NCBI GenBank assembly: GCA_012522255.1
Contig: JAAYKT010000405.1
Span: 1 to 10,821 of the forward strand
Direction of reading: 5' to 3'
DNA from: Clostridiales bacterium
GTDB lineage: Bacteria; Bacillota; Clostridia; Lutisporales; Lutisporaceae
Length of the DNA stretch: 10,821 nt
This document shows, piece by piece, positions 1-6,639 of the stretch. The notes under the pieces are model-generated. The model had not been told where the DNA came from and searched no databases. It saw only the letters and a list, made by a program, of their open reading frames with translations. Within the stretch, counting starts at the first letter, position 1. The number at the start of each line of letters is the position of its first letter. Both the position numbers and the translations under genes were made by a program.

Positions 1-103
1 AACGAATGAAATAAAACTAATTGTTAGCTATCTTAATTTGTTACAGTAAACACAACCACGTATCGCATAAGTAAAATGAAGGATCAAAAATGGTTTTTTA
101 ATC

Positions 104-478
104 TCAATGACCGTTTTTGTTTTTTCTGACAAATTCTATAAAATGCTCACCTTTGTATGTAAGCAATCCTTTTTCTTCTTCCATATAAAAAATGTAGTAA
201 TATTGATCTACTAAGAATTCATATACTTTTTTATCCTTATCTTCAAAAGTAAGATAATAATTTTGGATGCTGTCCTTGTTTTCATCATTAAAAGTATAAG
301 CCCTTTTGGAAACTATTTTTACATATATGGTCTTTTCTTTTTTAAATATACTTAAGGTACTTTTTAAACCCATCTTCATAATCGGGAAAAGCATTTTAAT
401 TGTAATATTTATTAAAAAAGCAAGTACCATAATCGTTAGATAGTATAGAATTATCTTTAGAAACAGTGGTGAAGACAT
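104..478 (-). CDS. Small single-pass membrane protein, DUF2500-like
   Basis: This is a 124-residue protein of unknown function. Residues about 5-31 form one strongly hydrophobic helix, followed by a basic stretch (KKEK) and a soluble domain. That domain contains VKIVSKR, then YYLTFE, EFLV and GLLTYKG, ending with a short charged tail. The order 'V-x-SKR, YY-TFE, EF-V, G-LTYKG-F--F-R' is what I remember of the DUF2500 family, which is also short with one N-terminal helix; the match is from memory, not a search. The frame is open back to a GTG at 556, but the ATG at 476-478 is preferred because AGGGAG (485-490) lies 6 nt upstream of it. It is transcribed away from the surface-protein gene and appears monocistronic in this window. 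Membrane location is inferred from the helix; no enzymatic motif is visible. Confidence 0.72.
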   Translation of the reverse strand: MSSPLFLKIILYYLTIMVLAFLINITIKMLFPIMKMGLKSTLSIFKKEKTIYVKIVSKRAYTFNDENKDSIQNYYLTFEDKDKKVYEFLVDQYYYIFYMEEEKGLLTYKGEHFIEFVRKNKNGH

Positions 479-576
479 AAACATCTCCCTATAAATATAA
501 ATTGTATTAACATTTAGGCATAAATCCGGCAAGCAAAATTGCTCACCGTCCAGCACCCTTTACAACCTTTCTTTAT

Positions 577-604
577 ATTATAGTCAAAAAAATAGCTTTG
601 TAAA
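577..604 (-). promoter_or_regulatory. Predicted sigma-A promoter of the DUF2500-like gene
   Basis: Read on the minus strand, TTTACA (599-604) and TATAAT (577-582) are separated by 16 nt. The -10 box is perfect and the -35 box differs from TTGACA at one position. Transcription would start near 570, giving a leader of roughly 90 nt before the ATG at 478. This also argues against the upstream GTG start at 556, which has no good ribosome site. Confidence 0.5.
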
Positions 605-630
605 ATTTATTCAGGCATGAATCTCTTTTC

Positions 631-660
631 CCATATAATAATTATTGACGCATTATATGG
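631..660. repeat. Perfect 9-bp inverted repeat between divergent promoters
   Basis: CCATATAAT (631-639) and ATTATATGG (652-660) are exact reverse complements separated by 12 nt. The spacer contains TTGACG (645-650), which resembles a -35 box, although no good -10 box follows at the usual distance. The repeat lies between the minus-strand promoter (577-604) and the plus-strand promoter (691-719). There is no T-run, so it does not look like a terminator. An operator for a dimeric regulator is possible, but an AT-rich chance palindrome cannot be excluded. Confidence 0.4.
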
Positions 661-690
661 AACCTTTTCTAAAATATATACGTCTATGGA

Positions 691-719
691 TTGGAATTAA
701 AAACTAAAATAGTTATAAT
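691..719 (+). promoter_or_regulatory. Predicted sigma-A promoter of the surface-protein transcript
   Basis: TTGGAA (691-696) and a perfect TATAAT (714-719) are separated by 17 nt. Transcription would begin near 726, giving a leader of about 205 nt before the surface-protein start at 933. The micro-ORF at 766 lies inside this leader. No equally good promoter lies closer to 933; TTGATA (868-873) lacks a convincing -10 partner. Confidence 0.55.
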
Positions 720-765
720 TGTATAAGGGAATGTTTTAGTATTTATAGCAGAGTCAGGGAGGTGA

Positions 766-831
766 ATGTTTGGATTTTTACAAAAGATATTAAATTTTTC
801 GTTGTTATCGGGGATTATTTGGATTTTCTAA
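766..831 (+). CDS. Possible 21-residue hydrophobic leader peptide
   Basis: An ATG at 766 opens a 21-codon frame ending in TAA at 829-831. Its product is mostly hydrophobic (starts MFGFLQK, ends SGIIWIF). It is preceded by AGGGAGGTG (756-764), one of the best ribosome sites in the window, although the spacing to the ATG is only about 3 nt. A TTG at 770-772 has better spacing (about 7 nt) but opens only seven codons. The frame lies about 40 nt downstream of the predicted transcription start and 101 nt before the surface-protein start. It could be a translated leader, a tiny membrane peptide, or the remnant of a lost gene start. I recognise no family. Confidence 0.3.
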   Translation: MFGFLQKILNFSLLSGIIWIF

Positions 832-932
832 TGAAAAGTTGTGATGAAAAATAATTGTACATATATTTTGATAGCAGCTTTATACATTACAATAACTATA
901 CATAATATAAATACGTAGAAGGAGGTTTTATT

Positions 933-3900
933 ATGAAGAAAATAATTGCATTTGTATTGTCACTTACTTTAATAATTACAAGCTTTTCTGCAATGCCTCT
1001 ATATGCAGCAACTATAAGAGTAAGTGAGGAAGCAAGGACTCTCGCAACAATTGGAATGTTGGAGGGAGACGGTAACGGGGTTACCGATGAATATATGACT
1101 AAGAGGATGGATCGTTTTACTGCAGCGATATCAATACTGAAGCTTAAAGGGCTCTATCAAAAGTCATTAGAGTATGGAGGCTGGGATAATTTCGCAGATG
1201 TAAGTGATGTAAAATGGAAAGAAGGAAAAAATGTTTTAGCATATTTAAAGGCTAATCCCGACTTAGGCTTTATAGGAAACGAAAATGGTGAATTTTTACC
1301 TTATAAAAGCATAGGTGAAGCTGAGTATTTTAAAGTTCTTTTAGAGACTTTGGGATATAAGCAAAGTGTAAACGGCAAATCAGGAGATTTTAGCTGGGGT
1401 GAAACACTGGAATTTGCAGAGACCAAGGGTTTAAAACCAAGCTATAAGTCTGATTTTAATATTGATCTTTTGGCTAAAGCCACAGTTTCTGCACTCAAAA
1501 CGAAAACAAAATCCGGCAAATTATTTATAAATGTACTCATTGATGATGAAGTAATAACCAAGTCTGAAGCAATCTATGCGGGACTTATACGTGATGAAAT
1601 AGATATAAAAGTAAAAAGTGTCAAGGCTATAGGGAATACTGTTGTTGAGGTGGAATATGAAAATTATATCAGTGCATATGATGCTGAAAATACCAATAAT
1701 TACTCTATAGATGGACTAACAATAAAGAATGCATTTTATATTGGAGAAAACTTAGTAAGGTTAGAGACTTCTACCCAAAGTAGCGGGAAACTTTATACTT
1801 TGACAGCAGGTAAAACAAAGATAAGATTTACAGGTGTGGCGAAAATATCTGGGTCACCTTCAATGAAGACGATAAAAAGCGAAGATATTGAAACAGTGGT
1901 TATAGAATTTGATAAGGAGTTGGACCACTATAGTGCAACGGATGCATCCAATTATTATATAGCCGGGGTGAGCGTGGATAAAGCTGAAATAGAAGGTAAA
2001 AAGGTAATACTGTCCACCTATGGATTGGAGTCAAGGAAACAATATACACTAAAAGTTACAGGAATCAAATCCATTGACGGGGCTCAACTCAGATCTCAGA
2101 CCAAAACCTTTTATTCGAGACCTGACTTGAATCCGCCCACTGTGAGAGATGTTAAGGCTGAAACAAATCAAAGGGTGGTAGTCACTTTTTCTAAGGCGGT
2201 TACCAAAGATACGGCGGAGAATATAGGCAATTATATAATAGACAGCAAAGATGGAGAATTGGATATTTATGATGCTTATCTTTACATTGATGAAGACGAT
2301 AAAATATACGAAGTTGAACTTGATACAGAAACCCAAAGGTCGGGACTGAAGTATGAAATTACCATAGATAATATAGTGGATACAACAAAATCGGCTAATG
2401 TGATGAAAAGAGCTGTAAAGAAAACTTTTAACGGTATGAGAGAAGATAAAACGGCACCACAGTTATCAAAAAATGATACTAAGGTTCTGTCCAGAAATCA
2501 CATACAATTGGCTTTTACGGATAATAGCAGGTTGGATGAAGATACCCTTTTGGATGCCGGCAATTATGAGATTATTAAGAACGATAGATATAAAGAAGAA
2601 ATCTATGTTGCCCATGTAGATAAGGTATCCTATGAAGGCAACAAATATAAAGTAATGCTTGAGACGGATGACTTGGTTATAAACTCCAGTTACTCTATGA
2701 AAGTTTATAATATTGCGGATGAATTTGGAAATGTTTTGGAGAAAAATAATACCCAGACCATATCCGTAAAAAGAGATGATTTTGCTGCATCCACTGTGAG
2801 GGATTATAAGATTATTGATGGTAATGAAATAGAATTGTATTTCTCAAAACCTTTAGTGAAAGAAACGGCAGAGGACATTTCAAATTATGTAATAAATAAT
2901 AATATAGGATATCCAACCAAAGCAGTTTATAAGGATGAAAAGATTACACTTAATATAGCTTCCATGACCGCAGGAAAAGTCTACAAGCTGACTATAGACG
3001 GTGTTAGGGACAAGGCAGAGAATGTATTGAGACTTACCATTGAATTCAGAGCAACGGATGGTGAAACGGATAATACAAGGCCAAGGTTGGAATATATATT
3101 TACGGAAAACAAAAATGTTGTATCGGTAGTGTTTGATGAGCCTGTTTGGTACACGAGCACAGGTGAATATAGAACCAAATTGGTTTTAAATCAAACAGGT
3201 AAAGATTCTATAACACTTTTTGCCAAGGCATATTCGGATGACGGAAATGTGATTGAGTTTTCTGACATAGCTGGGGGTAAGGCAGTAACGGGTTATAACG
3301 ATATGTACACGATAGACAAGGATCAATCCCTTAAGGGAATTACTGATAGGTCATTGAATAGGAATTGGTTTGATATTAGAGATTTTAATGGTAATGATTA
3401 TGTATATGGCAGCAACGATGAACCTTATCCACCGGAGGTTGACTATATTTCACAAATCGATGGCAAAACCTTTGAGGTAGAAATGTCTAAGGAAGTTATG
3501 ATAAGTGGAATCGGGTTATTGGAAGATAATAAAGTAAGCGCTATTTCACCATCAGCTACGTTTACTATAGATTATACTGATGAAAAGGAATTTGTTACAT
3601 TTACCATTACATCTAAAGCCATTGATGGAAACAAGGACTACAAGATAGATGTAAGTAAGGTTTTGACAGATAAACATGGAATACCAGCCATAAACAGGGA
3701 AAACGGCTACACATATTTCTATGGAGAGTATACCGATGATGATAAGCCCTATATTGTGGATGTAATCGCATTGGATAGATATACGGTAGAGATTGAATAT
3801 AACGAACCCATAAGTAATTCAGGCACCTACACTATAAAGAATGTGGATGATTCTGCTTATTATAAGACTATAAGTAATAATCTGAAAAAAATAGATAAAA

Positions 3901-5906
3901 ACAGAGTGTTGTTATCCTTAGGGAATCCTTTGGAAGGTCATTATGAATACTGCTTAACAATTGTGTCTCCAGCCAAGGATTTGGTACTAAACACCAGTGA
4001 AGATGTCAAAGGTGACGAATTCTATTTCACAGGTTCTGATTTGGCACCTGCTGAAGTACCGGATGTTGACTACAAAGAAGCGGAAATTTTGGTAGCCAAG
4101 TTGGAAAATGCTGTATTGGATTTGAGTACACAAGAGAAAATTGATAATGCGATGAACCATAAAATAAACGCAGATAGAGAAGTTACTAAAGTAAGCAATT
4201 TGAGTATGCAGGCATCTCTTGAGGGACGAATTTCAGTTGCTGCAGCTAAAATAAAAACAGCAGAGAACCAGTTGGCAGCTAATCCTGTAATGGTTAAAAT
4301 TGCGGTTTTGCCCGAACCTTCTGTTATAAAACTTACTGATAAAGATCAAGTGATAGAAGCAAGAAGGGCCTATGATGTTTTAACAGAAGACCAAAAATTA
4401 TTGATTACCAATTATAAAAAGTTACAGGATGTAGAAACAAAAATTTCAGACTTGGAAGCAGAGGGTTCCTCTGAAAGAATGGACATGATGGCAGCATCGG
4501 CAGTAGAGGAAAAAATAAATAAGTTGCCAAGCCTTCAATATGTAACATTGGAATTAAAAGAGGATGTAGAACCCATAAGAGAATCTTATGATAGATTGAC
4601 AAGGCATCAGCAGGACATGATATCAAATAAAAACTTTGAAAAGCTGGTGGCTATCGAAAGTAGAATAAAAGATTTGATAGAAGAACAAAAAAGAAAAGAT
4701 GAAGACGAAAAGCGCAGGGAAGCTAATTGGTTAGCAGCTTCAGAGGTAATAAATGCAATAAAATCATTACCGGTATTTGATGATTTAAGATTGGAACATA
4801 AATCGGCTATAGATACAGCTAAAGAAGCTTATGAAAGTTTAACAAAAGAACAAAAGATACTGGTAACAAACAGTGAAAAACTAATTGCTGCCGAAGAAAG
4901 AGTAAAATACCTGATAGAAGAACAAAAAAGAAAAGATGAAGAGGATAAACGTAAAGAAGCTGAAGAATCAGCAAAAATTACTGCATTAAAAGGAAAAGTA
5001 AAGGCATGGGAAACAGCAGTTGATGAGCTACAAGGTAAAGTAAAGGGTTTAACAGTAAAAAATGAAGAAGCAGATAAAGCGTTAAAAACCTATATGGCCT
5101 TTACTGTACCCGCAGAAATTGTTGATGAAGGGCTAATAAAAGCAAACAAAGAAAATGCGGAAAAGGAAGCTTTGGCATTAATAGCAGTTGCCGGCGGAGC
5201 AGTAAAAGAATTTGAAAAGTCATTGGAGACTGTTATATCACAAACATCAGGGATAGATGAGGGATTTGCTAATTTAAACGACAGGGAAGAAAAGAAATTG
5301 CTTTCAGTTGAAATAAATGGCATAAAAACAAAGGCGGAAAATATTGAAAAGGCTGCAGCAGAGGAAAAAATTAAATTAAATTTGTTAAGGATTGAAATGG
5401 CTAAAAAATGGCTGACTGTTGATGTATTCAAGTTCAGTGAAAAGGCAAAAGCAGACAGTGAGACACCGGTTATTATACCTTTACCGGTACATGCTACAGG
5501 GGCTAATTATAATTATTCAGAGATTGGAAAAATGATAGACGGTAAATTTGTGATGGATAGCGCAAGCTCAAATAGTTTAATCAGATCCCTTCGATATAAT
5601 TTGAATTATACCGAAGAAGCAAAATTGGAGTTTGTGGATGAGCAATCTTATGATGCCAAGTCTCTGAGCAAAGTTTTACGCAGCATAAAGGTTTTTAGAG
5701 GCAAAGAAGATGCCACATTGACATTAAAAGTTGTCATAACTAGTGAAAACAAAACCAGCTATAAGTTATTTAATATCGGCATCCCGGCTAAATCTACGGA
5801 TAAGAACACTAAGAATAGTCCGATAACAATAACGGAGGTTGTAGAAAGAACAGTAAGCAGCGAGACCAAGATTGATGCATCATCACCCAAAAGGTTTTGG
5901 AATTAA
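933..5906 (+). CDS. Giant SLH-anchored surface protein with Ig-like and three-helix repeats
   Basis: This 1657-residue protein is probably an S-layer or cell-wall-associated structural protein. Residues 1-26 form a signal peptide (KK, hydrophobic core, LYAA). Residues about 27-205 resemble degenerate SLH domains; the clearest part is NFADVSD...W, LGFIGNENGEFLPYK and KVLLETLGY, and SLH domains bind secondary cell-wall polymer. Residues about 223-1037 contain some eight beta-rich modules of SbsA/Ig-like type, with recurring 'VRDVK...VVVTFSK...NY-I...Y-LTI' patterns. Residues about 1117-1350 hold three three-helix repeats with 'AYDVLTEDQKLL-TN'-like cores. The last 300 residues are helical, then unrecognised. 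There is no LPXTG sorting signal or C-terminal membrane anchor, which agrees with SLH attachment. AGAAGGAGG sits 7 nt before the ATG, and two terminators follow, so the gene ends its own transcript. No enzyme motif is seen. Confidence 0.85.
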   Translation: MKKIIAFVLSLTLIITSFSAMPLYAATIRVSEEARTLATIGMLEGDGNGVTDEYMTKRMDRFTAAISILKLKGLYQKSLEYGGWDNFADVSDVKWKEGKNVLAYLKANPDLGFIGNENGEFLPYKSIGEAEYFKVLLETLGYKQSVNGKSGDFSWGETLEFAETKGLKPSYKSDFNIDLLAKATVSALKTKTKSGKLFINVLIDDEVITKSEAIYAGLIRDEIDIKVKSVKAIGNTVVEVEYENYISAYDAENTNNYSIDGLTIKNAFYIGENLVRLETSTQSSGKLYTLTAGKTKIRFTGVAKISGSPSMKTIKSEDIETVVIEFDKELDHYSATDASNYYIAGVSVDKAEIEGKKVILSTYGLESRKQYTLKVTGIKSIDGAQLRSQTKTFYSRPDLNPPTVRDVKAETNQRVVVTFSKAVTKDTAENIGNYIIDSKDGELDIYDAYLYIDEDDKIYEVELDTETQRSGLKYEITIDNIVDTTKSANVMKRAVKKTFNGMREDKTAPQLSKNDTKVLSRNHIQLAFTDNSRLDEDTLLDAGNYEIIKNDRYKEEIYVAHVDKVSYEGNKYKVMLETDDLVINSSYSMKVYNIADEFGNVLEKNNTQTISVKRDDFAASTVRDYKIIDGNEIELYFSKPLVKETAEDISNYVINNNIGYPTKAVYKDEKITLNIASMTAGKVYKLTIDGVRDKAENVLRLTIEFRATDGETDNTRPRLEYIFTENKNVVSVVFDEPVWYTSTGEYRTKLVLNQTGKDSITLFAKAYSDDGNVIEFSDIAGGKAVTGYNDMYTIDKDQSLKGITDRSLNRNWFDIRDFNGNDYVYGSNDEPYPPEVDYISQIDGKTFEVEMSKEVMISGIGLLEDNKVSAISPSATFTIDYTDEKEFVTFTITSKAIDGNKDYKIDVSKVLTDKHGIPAINRENGYTYFYGEYTDDDKPYIVDVIALDRYTVEIEYNEPISNSGTYTIKNVDDSAYYKTISNNLKKIDKNRVLLSLGNPLEGHYEYCLTIVSPAKDLVLNTSEDVKGDEFYFTGSDLAPAEVPDVDYKEAEILVAKLENAVLDLSTQEKIDNAMNHKINADREVTKVSNLSMQASLEGRISVAAAKIKTAENQLAANPVMVKIAVLPEPSVIKLTDKDQVIEARRAYDVLTEDQKLLITNYKKLQDVETKISDLEAEGSSERMDMMAASAVEEKINKLPSLQYVTLELKEDVEPIRESYDRLTRHQQDMISNKNFEKLVAIESRIKDLIEEQKRKDEDEKRREANWLAASEVINAIKSLPVFDDLRLEHKSAIDTAKEAYESLTKEQKILVTNSEKLIAAEERVKYLIEEQKRKDEEDKRKEAEESAKITALKGKVKAWETAVDELQGKVKGLTVKNEEADKALKTYMAFTVPAEIVDEGLIKANKENAEKEALALIAVAGGAVKEFEKSLETVISQTSGIDEGFANLNDREEKKLLSVEINGIKTKAENIEKAAAEEKIKLNLLRIEMAKKWLTVDVFKFSEKAKADSETPVIIPLPVHATGANYNYSEIGKMIDGKFVMDSASSNSLIRSLRYNLNYTEEAKLEFVDEQSYDAKSLSKVLRSIKVFRGKEDATLTLKVVITSENKTSYKLFNIGIPAKSTDKNTKNSPITITEVVERTVSSETKIDASSPKRFWN
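4675..4942 (+). repeat. In-frame direct repeat with 31-nt identical copies
   Basis: Positions 4675-4705 and 4912-4942 are identical over 31 nt and lie 237 nt (79 codons) apart in the same frame. They encode the charged linker LIEEQKRKDE that ends the second and third three-helix repeats of the surface protein. The surrounding repeat units are similar in protein but much less so in DNA. Recombination between the copies would remove or add exactly one repeat without breaking the frame. Confidence 0.8.
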
Positions 5907-5916
5907 GAATTAGAAG

Positions 5917-5942
5917 AAGGGACCGATAAGGTCCCTTTTTTT
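5917..5942 (+). terminator. Intrinsic terminator after the surface-protein gene
   Basis: AAGGGACC (5917-5924) pairs with GGTCCCTT (5930-5937) around the 5-nt loop GATAA, and a run of T follows directly through 5942. The stem starts 10 nt after the TAA at 5904-5906. It is a textbook rho-independent terminator. Confidence 0.92.
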
Positions 5943-5997
5943 GTTATATGCCGTGGCAATATAAACAACATTATATTTGGAAATCATGCGGAGTAAT

Positions 5998-6023
5998 CAA
6001 AGTGGCCTTTCGGCCATTTTTTT
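5998..6023 (+). terminator. Second intrinsic terminator, upstream of the redox operon
   Basis: TGGCC (6003-6007) and GGCCA (6012-6016) pair around a TTTC loop, extended by A-T and G-T pairs on the outside, and seven T follow (6017-6023). It lies about 55 nt after the first terminator and just before the -35 box of the redox-operon promoter. It probably acts as a backup that insulates the operon from surface-protein read-through. The short stretch between the two terminators (5943-5997) contains no gene that I can see. Confidence 0.85.
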
Positions 6024-6026
6024 AAA

Positions 6027-6055
6027 TTGACGAAGGGTAATAATTACTTTATAAT
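6027..6055 (+). promoter_or_regulatory. Predicted sigma-A promoter of the redox operon
   Basis: TTGACG (6027-6032) and a perfect TATAAT (6050-6055) are separated by 17 nt. The predicted start is near 6062, leaving a leader of about 60 nt before the first gene. The -35 box is only 3 nt beyond the T-run of the preceding terminator. No operator-like palindrome is obvious next to it, so expression may be largely constitutive or controlled elsewhere. Confidence 0.7.
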
Positions 6056-6120
6056 TGTGATAGTTAAAAAAATGTCAATGTATTTTTTACAAATCATAAA
6101 TACTTGGAGGAATGCGTTTA

Positions 6121-6639
6121 ATGGAAGATAATAAATGTTGTTGCAGTACCCAAAAAAATGACTTTTATAAACTTGATGCAATATTAGAAAAATACCAAGG
6201 CAAAGAATCAGATTTAATTCCCATTTTGCAAAATATACAAGATAGTTTTGGATACCTACCTCAAGATATCATTGAGATGCTTTGTTCAAGGACAGGCATG
6301 CATCCAAGTCAGGTAATGGGTGTTATTACCTTCTATTCACAATTCAGATTAAAACCTGTGGGCGAAAAGCTTATAAAAATTTGCTTCGGGACTGCCTGTC
6401 ATGTAAATGGCGCTGAGACCATTGCAGAGGCACTTATGGATGAGCTTGGAATAGATATTGGCGGTACAACCGATGATGGTAGATTCACTTTGGAAGCAGT
6501 GGCTTGTCTGGGCTGCTGCAGCCTTGCCCCTGTTATGATGATTGGTGAAGATACCTATGGAAGACTCACCCCGGATATGGCAAGAAAGATTATAAAATCA
6601 TTTTATGCGGACAGAGGTGAGTATGTTGGAAAACAATAA
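6121..6639 (+). CDS. nuoE: NuoE/HndA-like [2Fe-2S] subunit of an NAD(P)H-linked redox complex
   Basis: This 172-residue protein belongs to the 24-kDa (NuoE/HydC/HndA) thioredoxin-like ferredoxin family and is of normal length. Residues 14-75 are the helical N-terminal part (LIPILQNIQDSFGYLP, then GVITFYSQF). The cluster ligands are visible as C88-x4-C93 (ICFGTAC) and C129-x3-C133 (CLGCC), the spacing expected for one [2Fe-2S] cluster. In this family the subunit docks on NuoF and exchanges electrons with its FMN. The frame also opens at ATG 6112, but GGAGG (6106-6110) is only 1 nt before that codon and 10 nt before ATG 6121, so 6121 is preferred. An odd run of three cysteines (C6-C8) sits near the N-terminus. 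The 3' end overlaps the next gene by 17 nt, which suggests translational coupling. Confidence 0.92.
   Translation: MEDNKCCCSTQKNDFYKLDAILEKYQGKESDLIPILQNIQDSFGYLPQDIIEMLCSRTGMHPSQVMGVITFYSQFRLKPVGEKLIKICFGTACHVNGAETIAEALMDELGIDIGGTTDDGRFTLEAVACLGCCSLAPVMMIGEDTYGRLTPDMARKIIKSFYADRGEYVGKQ

Larger units (their letters stand above)
557..932. other. Divergent intergenic and leader region
   Basis: This 376-nt stretch separates the minus-strand membrane gene from the plus-strand surface-protein gene. It contains the two opposing promoters, the inverted repeat at 631-660 and the micro-ORF at 766-831. From 832 to about 916 it is AT-rich, with no structure I can recognise. I see no tRNA, riboswitch consensus or intrinsic terminator in it. 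AGAAGGAGG (917-925), 7 nt before the ATG at 933, is the strong ribosome site of the surface protein. Confidence 0.6.

Noticed and set aside
1..103. Gene end or terminator at the left edge
   Set aside because: No frame with recognisable coding character and no stable stem followed by a T-run on either strand; the potential pairing downstream of the minus-strand gene is weak.
479..556. GTG at 556 as the start of the DUF2500-like gene
   Set aside because: It has no good ribosome site, and it would place a non-signal extension before the membrane helix; AGGGAG supports ATG 478.
855..912. A second promoter close to the surface-protein start
   Set aside because: TTGTAC, TTGATA and CATAAT-like boxes are present, but no pair has good spacing and good match together in this AT-rich stretch.
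5090..5431. 113-codon minus-strand frame inside the surface-protein gene
   Set aside because: Its Ser/Phe/Ala-rich composition is the complement of the Lys/Glu-rich coding strand; there is no ribosome site or promoter support.
6112..6120. Upstream ATG as the start of the NuoE-like gene
   Set aside because: GGAGG ends 1 nt before this codon, too close for initiation; the ATG at 6121 has workable spacing.
6605..6622. Upstream ATG as the start of the NuoF-like gene
   Set aside because: It has no ribosome site and would lengthen the overlap with nuoE; ATG 6623 follows GAGG at a normal distance.
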